From positions 1,364,001-1,428,000 of the forward strand of contig CAWBYP010000002.1 in the NCBI GenBank assembly GCA_963793005.1: a stretch of 64,000 nt of DNA, written 5' to 3'. The DNA is from RPQJ01 sp963793005. GTDB taxonomy: Bacteria > Pseudomonadota > Gammaproteobacteria > Steroidobacterales > Steroidobacteraceae. A model generated the notes under the pieces. It did not search any database and was not told the origin of the DNA. It was given only the letters and a program-made list of their open reading frames with translations. Below are positions 27,118 through 35,816 of this stretch, piece by piece (position 1 is the first letter of the stretch; each line of letters opens with the position of its first letter). The translations under genes and the position numbers were made by a program.

Positions 27118-28143
27118 TCAAATGTTGTGGTTTCTGAACAGCGCCGGAGGAACGCCAGCGGCGATACGAAACGCGCGGCTGAACGCCGTCGCGTCGCTGT
27201 AGCCCAGCTGGTAGGCGACCTGGTGGATAGCAATGCCCGGGTCGAGCAGCATCGCACGGGCTCGTTCGTGGCGAATTCGTCTTCCGAGAGCCCGGAAGTT
27301 GATGCGCTCGGCGTTGAGCCTGCGCCGGAGTGTACGCGGCGAAAGATCGAGTAGCGCGGCCAGATCCGCCACTGTCGGTTGCACGGCCTGTGCTTCGCGC
27401 AACATCAATCCGACCCACTCGCCGTAACGATCCGCGCGTCGCAAGCCTGATTGCGACGGCGAGCGGATTTCCATAGGGGCGGGCACGTCTTCCGAATGAA
27501 CTCGCGCGACATGCCGATGAAGCAGCTCGGTCGGAAGGACACAGCGGACCTCGGGCAAGGCGCCCGAGGAAAAGTGGAAACGGGCGCGCGCGAGCCGGCG
27601 ATAGCGGGCGGCATGTGGCGGCGGCGGCGCCGACAGGTAGATGTCGGCACGCATGTCGGCGCCGAAAATCCGCGACAGATCGGCGTGTACCGACACCGCA
27701 TGCATCTCCAGGCATGCATGCAGGGTGGTCTGCGACATGGGCGCCGCCACGCGAATGCGCCACTCACAGCGCTGGCGCCCCGGCACGAAGCGAGCCGCGA
27801 AGGTCGGCGTGACCAGGTGATAGTAGCGCTCGATCACCAGCAGCATCTCCTGCAGAGTCGCGCATCGCTCGAGCGCAGGGCGCAGCGTAACGTGGGTATC
27901 GAGCGTAATGCGCCGGCCCATTTCGAACCCGAGATCGCGCCGCTCCAGGCGATCGCCGGCCGTGCTCAGCAGCCGGTCCAACCGGGACATCGGCAGCGAC
28001 GCATCGGCCGGCACCTCCTCCGGGCCTTCGACTCCCGCTGCGGACAGCAGCCGCGCGACCACCCTGCGCGGATACTGGTCCCGCAGCAATGCGACCAGTA
28101 CGGCCACATAGCGATAGGGAATGGTCGGTTCGTAGAGGGGCAT
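27118..28143 (-). CDS. AraC family transcriptional regulator (Arabinose_bd/OruR-like)
   Basis: 341 residues. The N-terminal two thirds fit the Arabinose_bd-type ligand domain of OruR-like regulators (RLLSAAGV, GFEMGRRI, ERYYHLVTPTF). The C-terminal 90 residues are a double helix-turn-helix: PTVADLAALLDLSPRTLRRRL and, after a spacer, IHQVAYQLGYSDATAFSRAF. Known: such regulators usually activate a neighbouring catabolic gene set when a ligand binds. It points the same way as the GST-hydrolase-VOC-SDR series directly downstream and is the obvious candidate controller. Binding sites were not identified. Confidence 0.92.
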   Translation of the reverse strand: MPLYEPTIPYRYVAVLVALLRDQYPRRVVARLLSAAGVEGPEEVPADASLPMSRLDRLLSTAGDRLERRDLGFEMGRRITLDTHVTLRPALERCATLQEMLLVIERYYHLVTPTFAARFVPGRQRCEWRIRVAAPMSQTTLHACLEMHAVSVHADLSRIFGADMRADIYLSAPPPPHAARYRRLARARFHFSSGALPEVRCVLPTELLHRHVARVHSEDVPAPMEIRSPSQSGLRRADRYGEWVGLMLREAQAVQPTVADLAALLDLSPRTLRRRLNAERINFRALGRRIRHERARAMLLDPGIAIHQVAYQLGYSDATAFSRAFRIAAGVPPALFRNHNI

Positions 28144-28171
28144 GGAGCGACCGCGGTGCCACGCGTACGCG

Positions 28172-28831
28172 TCAACGCCGCAGCTGTGCCCGGGCGGGAA
28201 TGTCCCGCGACTCGATGATCGTCACGTCCGGCGGCGACTCGATGGCGACGGCCACCATTGCGGCGGCGATGTCCGATGCCGCCACGGGACGCCACGCGGC
28301 GGGCGCCAGCCTCAGCAGGTGCTCACTCACTCGCTCGAGCGGGCGCGACTCGCCTCGCTCGCCGGCGATCACCGACGGGCGGAAGATCGCCAGGCTCGGC
28401 CAGCGCATGGCACGCAGGCCCTGCTCCACCTCGCCTTTTACGCGCGAATAAAAGAACGGCGACGAGCGGCTTGCGCCGAGCGCACTCACGATCGAGAAGT
28501 GCCTCGCGTCGTTCATGCGTGCGAGTTGCGCGAGACGCAGCGGATACTCGTAGTCCACCCGCCGGAACTTCGCCTTCGAGCCGGCCTTGCGGATGGTAGT
28601 ACCGAGCGTACAGAACACGTGGTGCGCACGAAGCTCGTCGCGCTCGTCGCCCAGACGCTCGAAATCGAGCACCAGCTGGGAGACCTTCGGGTGCCGCGCG
28701 GGAGCGCCAAGATCACGCCGCGTGACGACGATGACGCGGCCATACTCAGCCGATTCGACCAGCCTCTTCAGGCACTCGCCACCGACCAGGCCCGACGCAC
28801 CGGCCAGCAATGCAGTCAGGTTTCCGGTCAT
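28172..28831 (-). CDS. NAD(P)H-binding oxidoreductase (HTATIP2-like atypical SDR)
   Basis: 219 residues from the ATG at 28831, which is preceded by GAGGGAAG. Seen: nucleotide-binding loop LLAGASGLVGGECLKRL, an FCTLGTT segment, YEYPLRLAQLA and the active-site-like Y-S-R-V-K. Known: this group includes TIP30/HTATIP2-like and NAD(P)H-binding domain 10 proteins; the bacterial members have no fixed function. It lies 28 nt upstream of the AraC gene on the same strand and 170 nt from the divergent oxidoreductase operon. Confidence 0.85.
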   Translation of the reverse strand: MTGNLTALLAGASGLVGGECLKRLVESAEYGRVIVVTRRDLGAPARHPKVSQLVLDFERLGDERDELRAHHVFCTLGTTIRKAGSKAKFRRVDYEYPLRLAQLARMNDARHFSIVSALGASRSSPFFYSRVKGEVEQGLRAMRWPSLAIFRPSVIAGERGESRPLERVSEHLLRLAPAAWRPVAASDIAAAMVAVAIESPPDVTIIESRDIPARAQLRR

Positions 28832-29001
28832 TCTTCCCTCTGCCCTGTTATCCACCAGCCGATCCCGGGCGGGCGGGGCTGTAACCTTGCCCTAGTTTCC
28901 GCGTCAGCGGGAAATCCCGCAATGCAATCCGTGTCCCCACGGATGCCGGTTCCTGCCCGGAGGCTACATCGTCCATAATCGGGTCAGGGGGCAGGAGCCA
29001 C

Positions 29002-29592
29002 ATGTTCCAGGTACGAATCCACGGGCGCGGCGGCCAGGGCGTCGTCACCGCCGCAGAACTGCTTTCCGTCGCTGCATTTCGCGAGGGGCGGCACGCGCAG
29101 GCCTTCCCGAGTTTCGGGTCGGAGCGCACCGGCGCGCCGGTCGTGGCATTCTGCCGCATCGACGATCGCCCGATACGACTGCGTGAACCGGTCATGTCAC
29201 CCGACGCGGTCATCATCCAGGACCCGACGCTGCTGCACCAGGTGGACGTCTTCGGCGGGCTCTCGCCCGACGGCTACATAGTGATCAACACCTCGAAGAC
29301 CTTCGAGGAACTGGGCCTCGGAGATTTCATCGCCGGATTCCGGCGGGAACGGCTATGTACCGTGCCGGCGACGGAGCTGGCGCTGAAGCACATCGGGCGC
29401 GCGGTGCCGAACGCCGCTCTGCTGGCCGGGTTTGCAGCGATTTCCTCGCGCATTTCACTGGATGCCGTGTCGGCCGCGATCGGGGAGAAATTTCCGGCGA
29501 AGGTGGCGGCGGCCAACGTGGCCGCAGCCAATGTCGCCTATGCCTGGGTGTTGCAACAGATGCAGGGAGCCGGTCGTGCTGAAGCAGGTTGA
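29002..29592 (+). CDS. 2-oxoacid:acceptor oxidoreductase, gamma subunit
   Basis: 196 residues. AGGAG stands five bases before the ATG. Seen: IHGRGGQGVVTAAELLS at the N-terminus and AFPSFGSERTGAPV, the diagnostic pieces of the gamma (catalytic-domain III) chain of pyruvate/2-oxoacid:ferredoxin oxidoreductases. Known: with alpha and beta chains it oxidatively decarboxylates a 2-oxoacid to acyl-CoA. Its last 17 bases overlap the alpha gene, which begins at GTG 29576, so the subunits are made in step. Confidence 0.9.
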   Translation: MFQVRIHGRGGQGVVTAAELLSVAAFREGRHAQAFPSFGSERTGAPVVAFCRIDDRPIRLREPVMSPDAVIIQDPTLLHQVDVFGGLSPDGYIVINTSKTFEELGLGDFIAGFRRERLCTVPATELALKHIGRAVPNAALLAGFAAISSRISLDAVSAAIGEKFPAKVAAANVAAANVAYAWVLQQMQGAGRAEAG

Positions 29593-30829
29593 AGGTTCCG
29601 CGGCCGTCGCCGAGGCGGTGGCGCTGTGTCGCCCCGAGGTGATCTGCGCCTACCCCATCTCGCCTCAGACGCACATTGTCGAGGGCCTCGGGCGCATGGT
29701 CGACTCGGGCAAGCTCGCGCCGTGCGAATTCATCAATGTCGAATCGGAGTTCGCGGCGATGTCGGTCGCCATCGGTGCCTCGGCGGCCGGCGCGCGCGCA
29801 TACACCGCGACGGCCAGCCAGGGCCTGCTGTTCATGGCCGAGGCGGTGTTCAATGCGGCCGGGCTCGGCCTGCCGATCGTGATGACGGTCGCCAACCGCG
29901 CGATCGGTGCGCCGATCAACATCTGGAACGACCACACGGACGCGCTCAGCCAGCGCGACTGCGGCTGGATACAGCTGTTCGCCGAGGACAACCAGGAGGC
30001 GCTGGACCTGCACATCCAGGCATTCCGGCTCGCAGAGGAGCTTTCGCTGCCGGTGATGGTGTGCATGGATGGCTTCATCCTCACGCACGCGTACGAGCGC
30101 GTGGACATGCCGACGCAGGAGCAGGTAGATGCGTACCTGCCCACATACGTGCCGCGCCAGGTGCTCGATCCCGCAGATCCCGTCTCGATCGGGGCGATGG
30201 TCGGGCCCGAGGCATTCATGGAGGTGCGCTACCTCGCCCATGTGAAGCAGCGCCAGGCGCTCGAGCTGATCCCCGAATGGGCCGGCGAATTCCACCGGAT
30301 ATTCGGCCGCGAGAGTGGCGGCCTGGTGCGTGGCTACCGGCTCGAGGGCGCCGAGACCGTGGTCGTCGCACTGGGCTCGGTGCTCGGCACGATCAAGGAC
30401 ACCGTGGACGAGCTGCGCGACGAGGGTGCGCGCATCGGCGTGCTCGGCATCTCCTGTTTCCGTCCCTGGCCGATGGCCGCGGTCCGCGCGGCTCTCGCCG
30501 GCGCGAAACGCATCGTCGTGCTCGAGAAGAGCCTCGCGGTGGGTGTGGGCGGGATCGTGTCCAACAACGTCTCCGCGTCCTACGCCGGGTCGCCCGATCT
30601 GGTGCACACGGTGATCGCAGGGCTCGGCGGGCGGTCGATCACGCGCCAGTCCCTGCACAAGGTTTTCCTCGAGGCGATCGAAGGCCGCCTCGAGCCGCTG
30701 ACGTTCATGGATCTCGACTACGCGATGGTGGACCACGTACTGAAGCGCGAGCGCGAGCAGCGACGCTCGGGACCGATCGCCGAGGCAATCCTGCGCGAAC
30801 TCGGCGTCGTCGCCGCGAAGATCGGCTGA
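29576..30829 (+). CDS. 2-oxoacid:acceptor oxidoreductase, alpha subunit
   Basis: 417 residues from the GTG at 29576, chosen because GGGAG precedes it and the family N-terminus (LKQVEGSAAVAEAV) starts there; the frame stays open 48 codons further back inside the gamma gene. Seen: YPISPQTHIVE and the residues after ATASQGLLFM that belong to the PorA domain I, and the second domain with EGAETVVVALGSV and ISCFRPWP. Length and motifs match PorA and the alpha subunit of phenylglyoxylate dehydrogenase. Known: this chain carries the substrate/ThDP-contacting domains I and II. Ends 10 nt before the beta gene. Confidence 0.9.
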   Translation: MLKQVEGSAAVAEAVALCRPEVICAYPISPQTHIVEGLGRMVDSGKLAPCEFINVESEFAAMSVAIGASAAGARAYTATASQGLLFMAEAVFNAAGLGLPIVMTVANRAIGAPINIWNDHTDALSQRDCGWIQLFAEDNQEALDLHIQAFRLAEELSLPVMVCMDGFILTHAYERVDMPTQEQVDAYLPTYVPRQVLDPADPVSIGAMVGPEAFMEVRYLAHVKQRQALELIPEWAGEFHRIFGRESGGLVRGYRLEGAETVVVALGSVLGTIKDTVDELRDEGARIGVLGISCFRPWPMAAVRAALAGAKRIVVLEKSLAVGVGGIVSNNVSASYAGSPDLVHTVIAGLGGRSITRQSLHKVFLEAIEGRLEPLTFMDLDYAMVDHVLKREREQRRSGPIAEAILRELGVVAAKIG

Positions 30830-30839
30830 GGGAAACGCA

Positions 30840-31847
30840 ATGAGCTACCAGCCAGTCCGCTTCTACCAGACCGGCACGTTCACCGTCGGGAACCGCCTGC
30901 TGCCCGACGAGCAGCGTTCGGTGCAGGCGAACATGCGCCGCACCAATTCGCTCAATTCCGGGCACCGCGCCTGCCAGGGCTGCGGCGAAGCGCTCGGCGC
31001 GCGCTACGCCATCGATGCCGCGATGGAGGCGACCAATCGCCAGCTGGTGGCCGCGAACGCGACCGGTTGCCTCGAGGTCTTTTCGACGCCCTACCCCGAG
31101 ACCTCGTGGCAAATTCCGTGGATCCACTCGCTGTTCGGCAACGCAGCCGCAGTCGCAACGGGCATTTCCGCGGCGATGCGCGTGAAAGGCCGGCACGACG
31201 TTCGCGTCGTCGCTCAGGGTGGCGACGGCGGCACCACCGACATCGGCTTCGGCTGCCTGTCAGGAATGTTCGAGCGCAATGACGACGTGCTCTACATCTG
31301 CTACGACAACGGCGGCTACATGAACACCGGCGTGCAGCGCTCCTCCGCCACGCCGCCGGGCGCGCGCACCAACACCACGATGCCGGTCGGCGACTCGACG
31401 GGCGCGCGATTCGGCCAGGGCAAGGACGTTCCGGCGATCGCGATCGCGCACGACATCCCCTACGTCGCCACGGCCACGGTGGCGGAACTCAGGGACCTCG
31501 AGGCGAAGGTCCGCCGCTCGATGGAGTTCCGCGGTGCGCGCTACATCCACATCCTGGTGCCCTGCCCGCTGGGCTGGGGCCACGCGTCATCCGACACCAT
31601 CCGCATGGCGCGACTGGCAAAGGAAACCGGGCTCTTTCCAGTGTTCGAGGCCGAGCACGGTACGGTCACGCAGGTGTCGAAGATCAAGCGGAAAATGCCG
31701 GTGGAAGACTACCTGAAGCCGCAGCAGCGCTTCGCCCACCTGTTCAAGCCACCGGGGCATCCGGACATCGTCGAGCGCATCCAGCAGATCGCCGACCGCA
31801 ACATCCGGCGCTATCGGCTGACCGACGACGTGGAGCGCAGGGCATGA
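30840..31847 (+). CDS. 2-oxoacid:acceptor oxidoreductase, beta (ThDP) subunit
   Basis: 335 residues. Seen: HRACQGCGEALG near the N-terminus (two cysteines that ligate a 4Fe-4S cluster in PorB), then a ThDP-binding motif GDGGTTDIGFGCLS with DNGGYMNTG about 30 residues on, and the loop WGHASSDTIRMA. Known: PorB holds thiamine diphosphate and the proximal cluster, transferring electrons from the bound hydroxyalkyl intermediate. Its last four bases overlap the flavoprotein gene (ATGA). Which 2-oxoacid is used is not evident. Confidence 0.91.
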   Translation: MSYQPVRFYQTGTFTVGNRLLPDEQRSVQANMRRTNSLNSGHRACQGCGEALGARYAIDAAMEATNRQLVAANATGCLEVFSTPYPETSWQIPWIHSLFGNAAAVATGISAAMRVKGRHDVRVVAQGGDGGTTDIGFGCLSGMFERNDDVLYICYDNGGYMNTGVQRSSATPPGARTNTTMPVGDSTGARFGQGKDVPAIAIAHDIPYVATATVAELRDLEAKVRRSMEFRGARYIHILVPCPLGWGHASSDTIRMARLAKETGLFPVFEAEHGTVTQVSKIKRKMPVEDYLKPQQRFAHLFKPPGHPDIVERIQQIADRNIRRYRLTDDVERRA

Positions 31848-33472
31848 AGACCAAACCCTTCGCGATCACACTCGACCCGGGTTCCAGCCTCGCGAACCAC
31901 ACGGGCTCCTGGCGCACCGTACGGCCCGTGTACGTGGACCGGTTGCCACCGTGCAACCACGCCTGCCCGGCGGGCGAGAACATCCAGGGCTGGCTCTTCC
32001 ATGCCGAGTCGGGGAACTACGAGGAAGCCTGGCGGCTGCTCACCCAGGACAACCCGCTGCCCGCCGTGATGGGACGAGTCTGCTATCACCCGTGCGAGAC
32101 GTCCTGCAACCGCGGCCAGCTCGACGAATCCGTCGGCATCAACCCGATCGAACGCTTCCTGGGCGACGAGGCGCTGAAGCACGGCTGGAAGTTCGATCCG
32201 CCGCGCAAGCGCAGCGGCAAGCGCGTGCTGGTGGTGGGTGCAGGCCCCTCCGGGCTTTCTGCGGCTTACCACCTGGCACGGTTCGGCCACACGGTGACGA
32301 TCCGCGAGGCCGGTCCTGTCGCCGGCGGAATGATGCGCTTCGGCATCCCGAAGTACCGATTGCCGCGCGGAGTGCTCGAAGGGGAAATCCAGCGCATCGT
32401 CGACCTCGGCGTGGTGCTGGAACTCAACTCCAAGGTCACCAACGTGCTCGAGGCGAAGTCCGAGGGCAGGTTCGACGCCGTGTTCCTCGCGGTCGGCGCG
32501 CACATCGCGAAGCGCGCCTACCTGCCGGCCGGCAGTGCCGCGAAGATGCTCGACGCCGTCTCGGTGTTGCGCAGCATGGAGGGCGAGGAGAAGCCCCTGC
32601 TCGGCCGGCGTGTCGTCGTCTACGGCGGCGGTAACACCGCGCTTGACGTCGCACGCACGGCGAAGCGCCTCGGCGCCACAGAGTCCATCATCATCTACCG
32701 TCGTACGCGCGAGAAGATGCCCGCTCACGAATCTGAACTCGAGGAGGCACTGCAGGAAGGCGTGCTGGTCAAGTGGTTGTCCACGATCAAGCAGGCGGGC
32801 GAGTCGTCGATCACCGTAGAGAAGATGACTCTCGACGAGAAAGGCAATGCGCAACCGACCGGTGAACTCGAGACCCTCGAGGCGGATTCCGTGGTGCTGG
32901 CGCTCGGCCAGGACGTGGACCTGTCACTGCTCGACGGCGTGCCCGGCCTCGAGATCAACGACGGAGTCGTCAAGGTCGACCAGGCGATGATGACCGGCCA
33001 GCCAGGAATCTTCGCCGGCGGTGACATGGTGCCGGGCGAGCGCACGGTCACCGTCGGCGTTGGTCACGGCAAGCTCGCGGCGCGCAACATCGACGCGTGG
33101 CTGCGCGACGAGTCGTGGACCCACCCGGAGTCGCACGAACTCGCGAGCTTCGACAAGCTCAACACCTGGTATTACTCCGACGCGCCGAAATCCACGCAGC
33201 CGGTGCTCGACACGATTCGCCGGCAGTCGACGTTCGAGGAAGTGGTCGGCAGCTTCGACGAGACCACGGCGCAGTTCGAGGCTCGCCGCTGCCTGTCCTG
33301 CGGCAACTGCTTCGAGTGCGACAACTGCTACGGCGTATGCCCGGACAACGCCGTGATGAAGCTCGGCCCGGGCCAGCGCTACGCGTTCAACTACGATTAC
33401 TGCAAGGGCTGCGGCCTTTGCGTGACCGAGTGCCCCTGCGGCGCGATCCGGACCGTCCCCGAGGAAATATAG
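31844..33472 (+). CDS. GltD-like FAD/NAD(P) flavoprotein fused to a 2x[4Fe-4S] ferredoxin
   Basis: 542 residues. Layout: an N-terminal Fer4_20-type cluster region (CNHACPAGENIQGW and CYHPCETSCNRGQ), a glutamate-synthase-beta/DPYD-type flavoprotein with FAD loop VVGAGPSGLSAAYHLA (about 126-141) and NAD(P) loop VYGGGNTALDVA (about 260-271), then a C-terminal ferredoxin with CLSCGNCFECDNCYGVCP and CKGCGLCVTECPCG. Known: phenylglyoxylate dehydrogenase uses a comparable flavoprotein subunit to reduce NAD+ directly. Inferred: this chain replaces both the PorD ferredoxin and a separate reductase, making the complex NAD(P)-linked. The stop codon lies within a palindromic repeat. Confidence 0.9.
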   Translation: MKTKPFAITLDPGSSLANHTGSWRTVRPVYVDRLPPCNHACPAGENIQGWLFHAESGNYEEAWRLLTQDNPLPAVMGRVCYHPCETSCNRGQLDESVGINPIERFLGDEALKHGWKFDPPRKRSGKRVLVVGAGPSGLSAAYHLARFGHTVTIREAGPVAGGMMRFGIPKYRLPRGVLEGEIQRIVDLGVVLELNSKVTNVLEAKSEGRFDAVFLAVGAHIAKRAYLPAGSAAKMLDAVSVLRSMEGEEKPLLGRRVVVYGGGNTALDVARTAKRLGATESIIIYRRTREKMPAHESELEEALQEGVLVKWLSTIKQAGESSITVEKMTLDEKGNAQPTGELETLEADSVVLALGQDVDLSLLDGVPGLEINDGVVKVDQAMMTGQPGIFAGGDMVPGERTVTVGVGHGKLAARNIDAWLRDESWTHPESHELASFDKLNTWYYSDAPKSTQPVLDTIRRQSTFEEVVGSFDETTAQFEARRCLSCGNCFECDNCYGVCPDNAVMKLGPGQRYAFNYDYCKGCGLCVTECPCGAIRTVPEEI

Positions 33473-33518
33473 GGGACATTCTCCTTTTTCGGTCCACGAA
33501 AAAAGGAGAATGTCCCCT
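33471..33518. repeat. REP-like inverted repeat at convergent gene ends
   Basis: Left arm 33471-33491 (begins AGGGGACATTCTCC) and right arm 33497-33518 (ends GGAGAATGTCCCCT) pair almost perfectly; the right arm has one extra A in the A-run and the loop is GTCCA. The left arm starts within the TAG of the flavoprotein gene. Similar GGGGACATTCTCC palindromes recur, from memory, in many proteobacteria and are linked to REP-associated Y1 transposases. It may also end transcription from either side. Confidence 0.8.
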
Positions 33519-33535
33519 CTTGTCCCTCTTGTTTC

Positions 33536-34414
33536 CTATTTCTCTTTCACGAGCTTGAGGGTCATGCGGTCGGACTCACCGATCGCGAGATACTTCGAGT
33601 GGTCGAAGTTCGGATCGGCGGGCTGGCCCGAACCGTAGGTCGAACTGCGCAGCGCCGGTGGCAGCGTCCACACGCCGAACGGGTGATCCTTGGTGTCCTT
33701 GGGGTTGGCGTTGATCTCTGACTTCGCAGCCAGCTTGAAACCGACGTGCTCGGCAGTCGCGATCACGAACGATTCAGTGACGTATCCGTCCGGCGCGTTC
33801 GGGCCCTGCGGCCCCGGATTGGCGCGGTGCTGCTCGACCGCGAGGATGCCGCCCGGCTTCAGCGCGTCGTAGAACTCCTTGAACGTCTTCTCCACCATGC
33901 CGGGCGAGCCCATCCAGCCGTGCACGGAGCGAGCGGTGAGGATGAAATCGAAGGTGTCCTTCGGCAGCGGTGCCGACTTCGCGCCCCAGTTGACGACCGT
34001 GATCTTGCCGTAGAGCGCCGGGTCTGCCCCGTAGTGAGCCTCGAACTCGGCGCGTGACTTACGGCTCGATTCCGAAAGGTCCGGATTTTCGAGATCGGCA
34101 CCGGTGACATAGAGCTTGCCGCCGGTGCGCTCAGCGTACGGGGCCAGGATGTCTGTCCACCAGGACTTCGCGCCTGGCTGGATCTCGAGGATCGTCATGC
34201 CCGGCTCGAGCCCCCAGAACGTCAGGCTCTCGACCGGATGCCGGTAGACGTCCCGCGCCTTCGCCTCAGGCGTGCGCCAGCTCCCATCGACCACCTGCAC
34301 CAGCACGGGATCGGGAGTCGCTGCCCCGGTGGCGGCGGGCGCAGCCGCAAGGCCCGCGGAGGGAAACACGGCAGCGGTGGCAAGAATCAGGGCACAGGTA
34401 CGCAGGACACGCAT
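33536..34414 (-). CDS. Secreted class I SAM methyltransferase-like protein (paralogue A)
   Basis: 292 residues from the ATG at 34414; the frame is open 36 codons further upstream. Seen: a signal peptide (about 1-23, cleavage after LAAAP), then SLTFWGLEPGMTILEIQPGAKSW, where a methyltransferase motif I would be, but the usual GxGxG is reduced to a single PG. Later ILTARSVHGW and LKPGGILAVEQ match motifs III-IV and post-III of Rossmann methyltransferases. Known: exported proteins with this fold exist, though SAM is cytoplasmic; their function is unclear. A second copy-like gene lies at 39.9-40.7 kb. It converges on the oxidoreductase operon across the palindrome. Confidence 0.8.
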   Translation of the reverse strand: MRVLRTCALILATAAVFPSAGLAAAPAATGAATPDPVLVQVVDGSWRTPEAKARDVYRHPVESLTFWGLEPGMTILEIQPGAKSWWTDILAPYAERTGGKLYVTGADLENPDLSESSRKSRAEFEAHYGADPALYGKITVVNWGAKSAPLPKDTFDFILTARSVHGWMGSPGMVEKTFKEFYDALKPGGILAVEQHRANPGPQGPNAPDGYVTESFVIATAEHVGFKLAAKSEINANPKDTKDHPFGVWTLPPALRSSTYGSGQPADPNFDHSKYLAIGESDRMTLKLVKEK

Positions 34415-34536
34415 ATTCCAGGTCTCCAGGGATGAGTGACGCAAGCACCGAGTTTGGCGCGTGGCAGTGAATTGTAGCCTGTGCCGCGGGCGGTGCACCC
34501 CCCAACGCTCGCGGATTTGCATACCCCGGAAAGCAC

Positions 34537-34566
34537 GAGGCCCCGGCGCTTGCGCGACGGGGCCTC
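34537..34566 (-). terminator. Hairpin after the OmpW-OmpA gene
   Basis: Nine-bp stem GAGGCCCCG (34537-34545) and CGGGGCCTC (34558-34566), with an inner GCGC/GCGC pairing that lengthens it. It lies 27 nt past the stop. On the minus strand GTGCTTTCC follows, only a weak T tract, so termination is likely but not assured. Confidence 0.5.
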
Positions 34567-34592
34567 ATGTCAGGCCAGGGCCTGAGGGTCGA

Positions 34593-35816
34593 TTACATGC
34601 CCGTATCGGTACGGATCAGCATGACGCGACGGTTCTGCTGGCGGCCTTCATCCGTCTCGTTGGAGGCGATCGGGTCGGCTTCGCCATAACCCATCGACTT
34701 CAAGCGGGCCGGGTCGACGCCGCGCGACGTGAGGTAGTCGAATACCGACTTCGCACGACGATCCGACAGCTTCAGGTTGTAAGCATCGCTGCCGACGCTG
34801 TCCGTGTAGCCGTCGATCTCGGCCGTGGCGAACGGAACGTCGTTCATGAACTTGACGACCTTCTCGAGCTCCGTGATCGACTCGGGACGCAGTTCCGCGC
34901 TGTCGAAGTCGAACAGGACCTTAAGGGTCTGCTCCAGCGGGCAACCGACCTTGTCGACCTTGGTGCCGGCCGGCGTGTCCGGGCACTTGTCGTCGGCGTC
35001 GCACACGCCATCGCCATCCTGGTCACCGCACTTGGCGGGCGGCGGAGGCGGCGGCGGGGGCGGCGGCGGCGGCGGGGGTGCTGCCGCTACGATCGGCTTC
35101 GGGGCGCCCCACTGGTAGCCAACGGCCACTGTGTAGACGATTGGATTGATGTCCACGTCACCCAGATTGAGTTTGGCCCTGCCGCTCTCGCCATCGTTAC
35201 CCGTGATGCTCGCCTTGGACGAAATGCCGATGTATCGGACTTCGGTGTTGATCATCCAATGGTCAGCCACCTGCCAGTCGATACCAACCTGACCAGCGGC
35301 GCCGAAAGAGTCATCCGTCGACAGCTTGGCATTGTAGATGCCCGCATCTTCCAACGAACTCTTGAAACTACCCTTCAGCGTCTCGCCCGAGAACAGTGTC
35401 CAGTTCAGGCCCACACCGACGTAGGGGCGGATCACGCCTGTCGGATTGAAGTGCCACTGCACGCTCAGCGTCGGAGGAAGCTGATCGACATAGCCGATAC
35501 GCGTGTCGCCGGCACCACCGCCCTTCAGGTCGAGGCCGTGCGAGAACGGATAGGCGAGCAGCAACTCGGTGCCGATATGGTCGGTGATCATGTAGGTCAC
35601 CGTACCGGTCAGCGAAACGTCAGAGTCGACAACCAGGTAGGTGCCTTCGCCGAGCGACAGGTTCTGGTCCTGCGGATTAACCTGGCTCGCGCCCACGCGG
35701 AAAATCCAGTCGCCCTTCGGCTGCCCGGGATACGCATCGAGGTCCCACGCATTGGCGGCGACGGGCGCGGCGAGCGCGGCCGCTACTGCCAGCGGGATCA
35801 GGTAACGAGATGACAT
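34593..35816 (-). CDS. OmpW-type barrel with proline hinge, TSP3 repeat and OmpA domain
   Basis: 407 residues. AAAGGAGG stands before the ATG at 35816, one of the best ribosome sites in the window. Layout: signal peptide (cleavage after ANA), an eight-stranded OmpW-like barrel (about 24-225), a run of 14 prolines, one calcium-binding thrombospondin type 3 unit (DQDGDGVCDADDKCPDTPAG) and a C-terminal OmpA peptidoglycan-binding domain (FDFDSAELRPES; DGYTDSVGSDAYN; LSDRRAKSV; NRRV). Known: this combination anchors the outer membrane to the wall. It is probably an abundant protein. The 582-nt region upstream should hold its promoter. Confidence 0.93.
   Translation of the reverse strand: MSSRYLIPLAVAAALAAPVAANAWDLDAYPGQPKGDWIFRVGASQVNPQDQNLSLGEGTYLVVDSDVSLTGTVTYMITDHIGTELLLAYPFSHGLDLKGGGAGDTRIGYVDQLPPTLSVQWHFNPTGVIRPYVGVGLNWTLFSGETLKGSFKSSLEDAGIYNAKLSTDDSFGAAGQVGIDWQVADHWMINTEVRYIGISSKASITGNDGESGRAKLNLGDVDINPIVYTVAVGYQWGAPKPIVAAAPPPPPPPPPPPPPPAKCGDQDGDGVCDADDKCPDTPAGTKVDKVGCPLEQTLKVLFDFDSAELRPESITELEKVVKFMNDVPFATAEIDGYTDSVGSDAYNLKLSDRRAKSVFDYLTSRGVDPARLKSMGYGEADPIASNETDEGRQQNRRVMLIRTDTGM

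Noticed and set aside
35038..35080. Run of fourteen prolines as a possible repeat artefact
   Set aside because: Proline hinges between OmpW-like barrels and OmpA domains are normal, and the flanking domains remain in frame.
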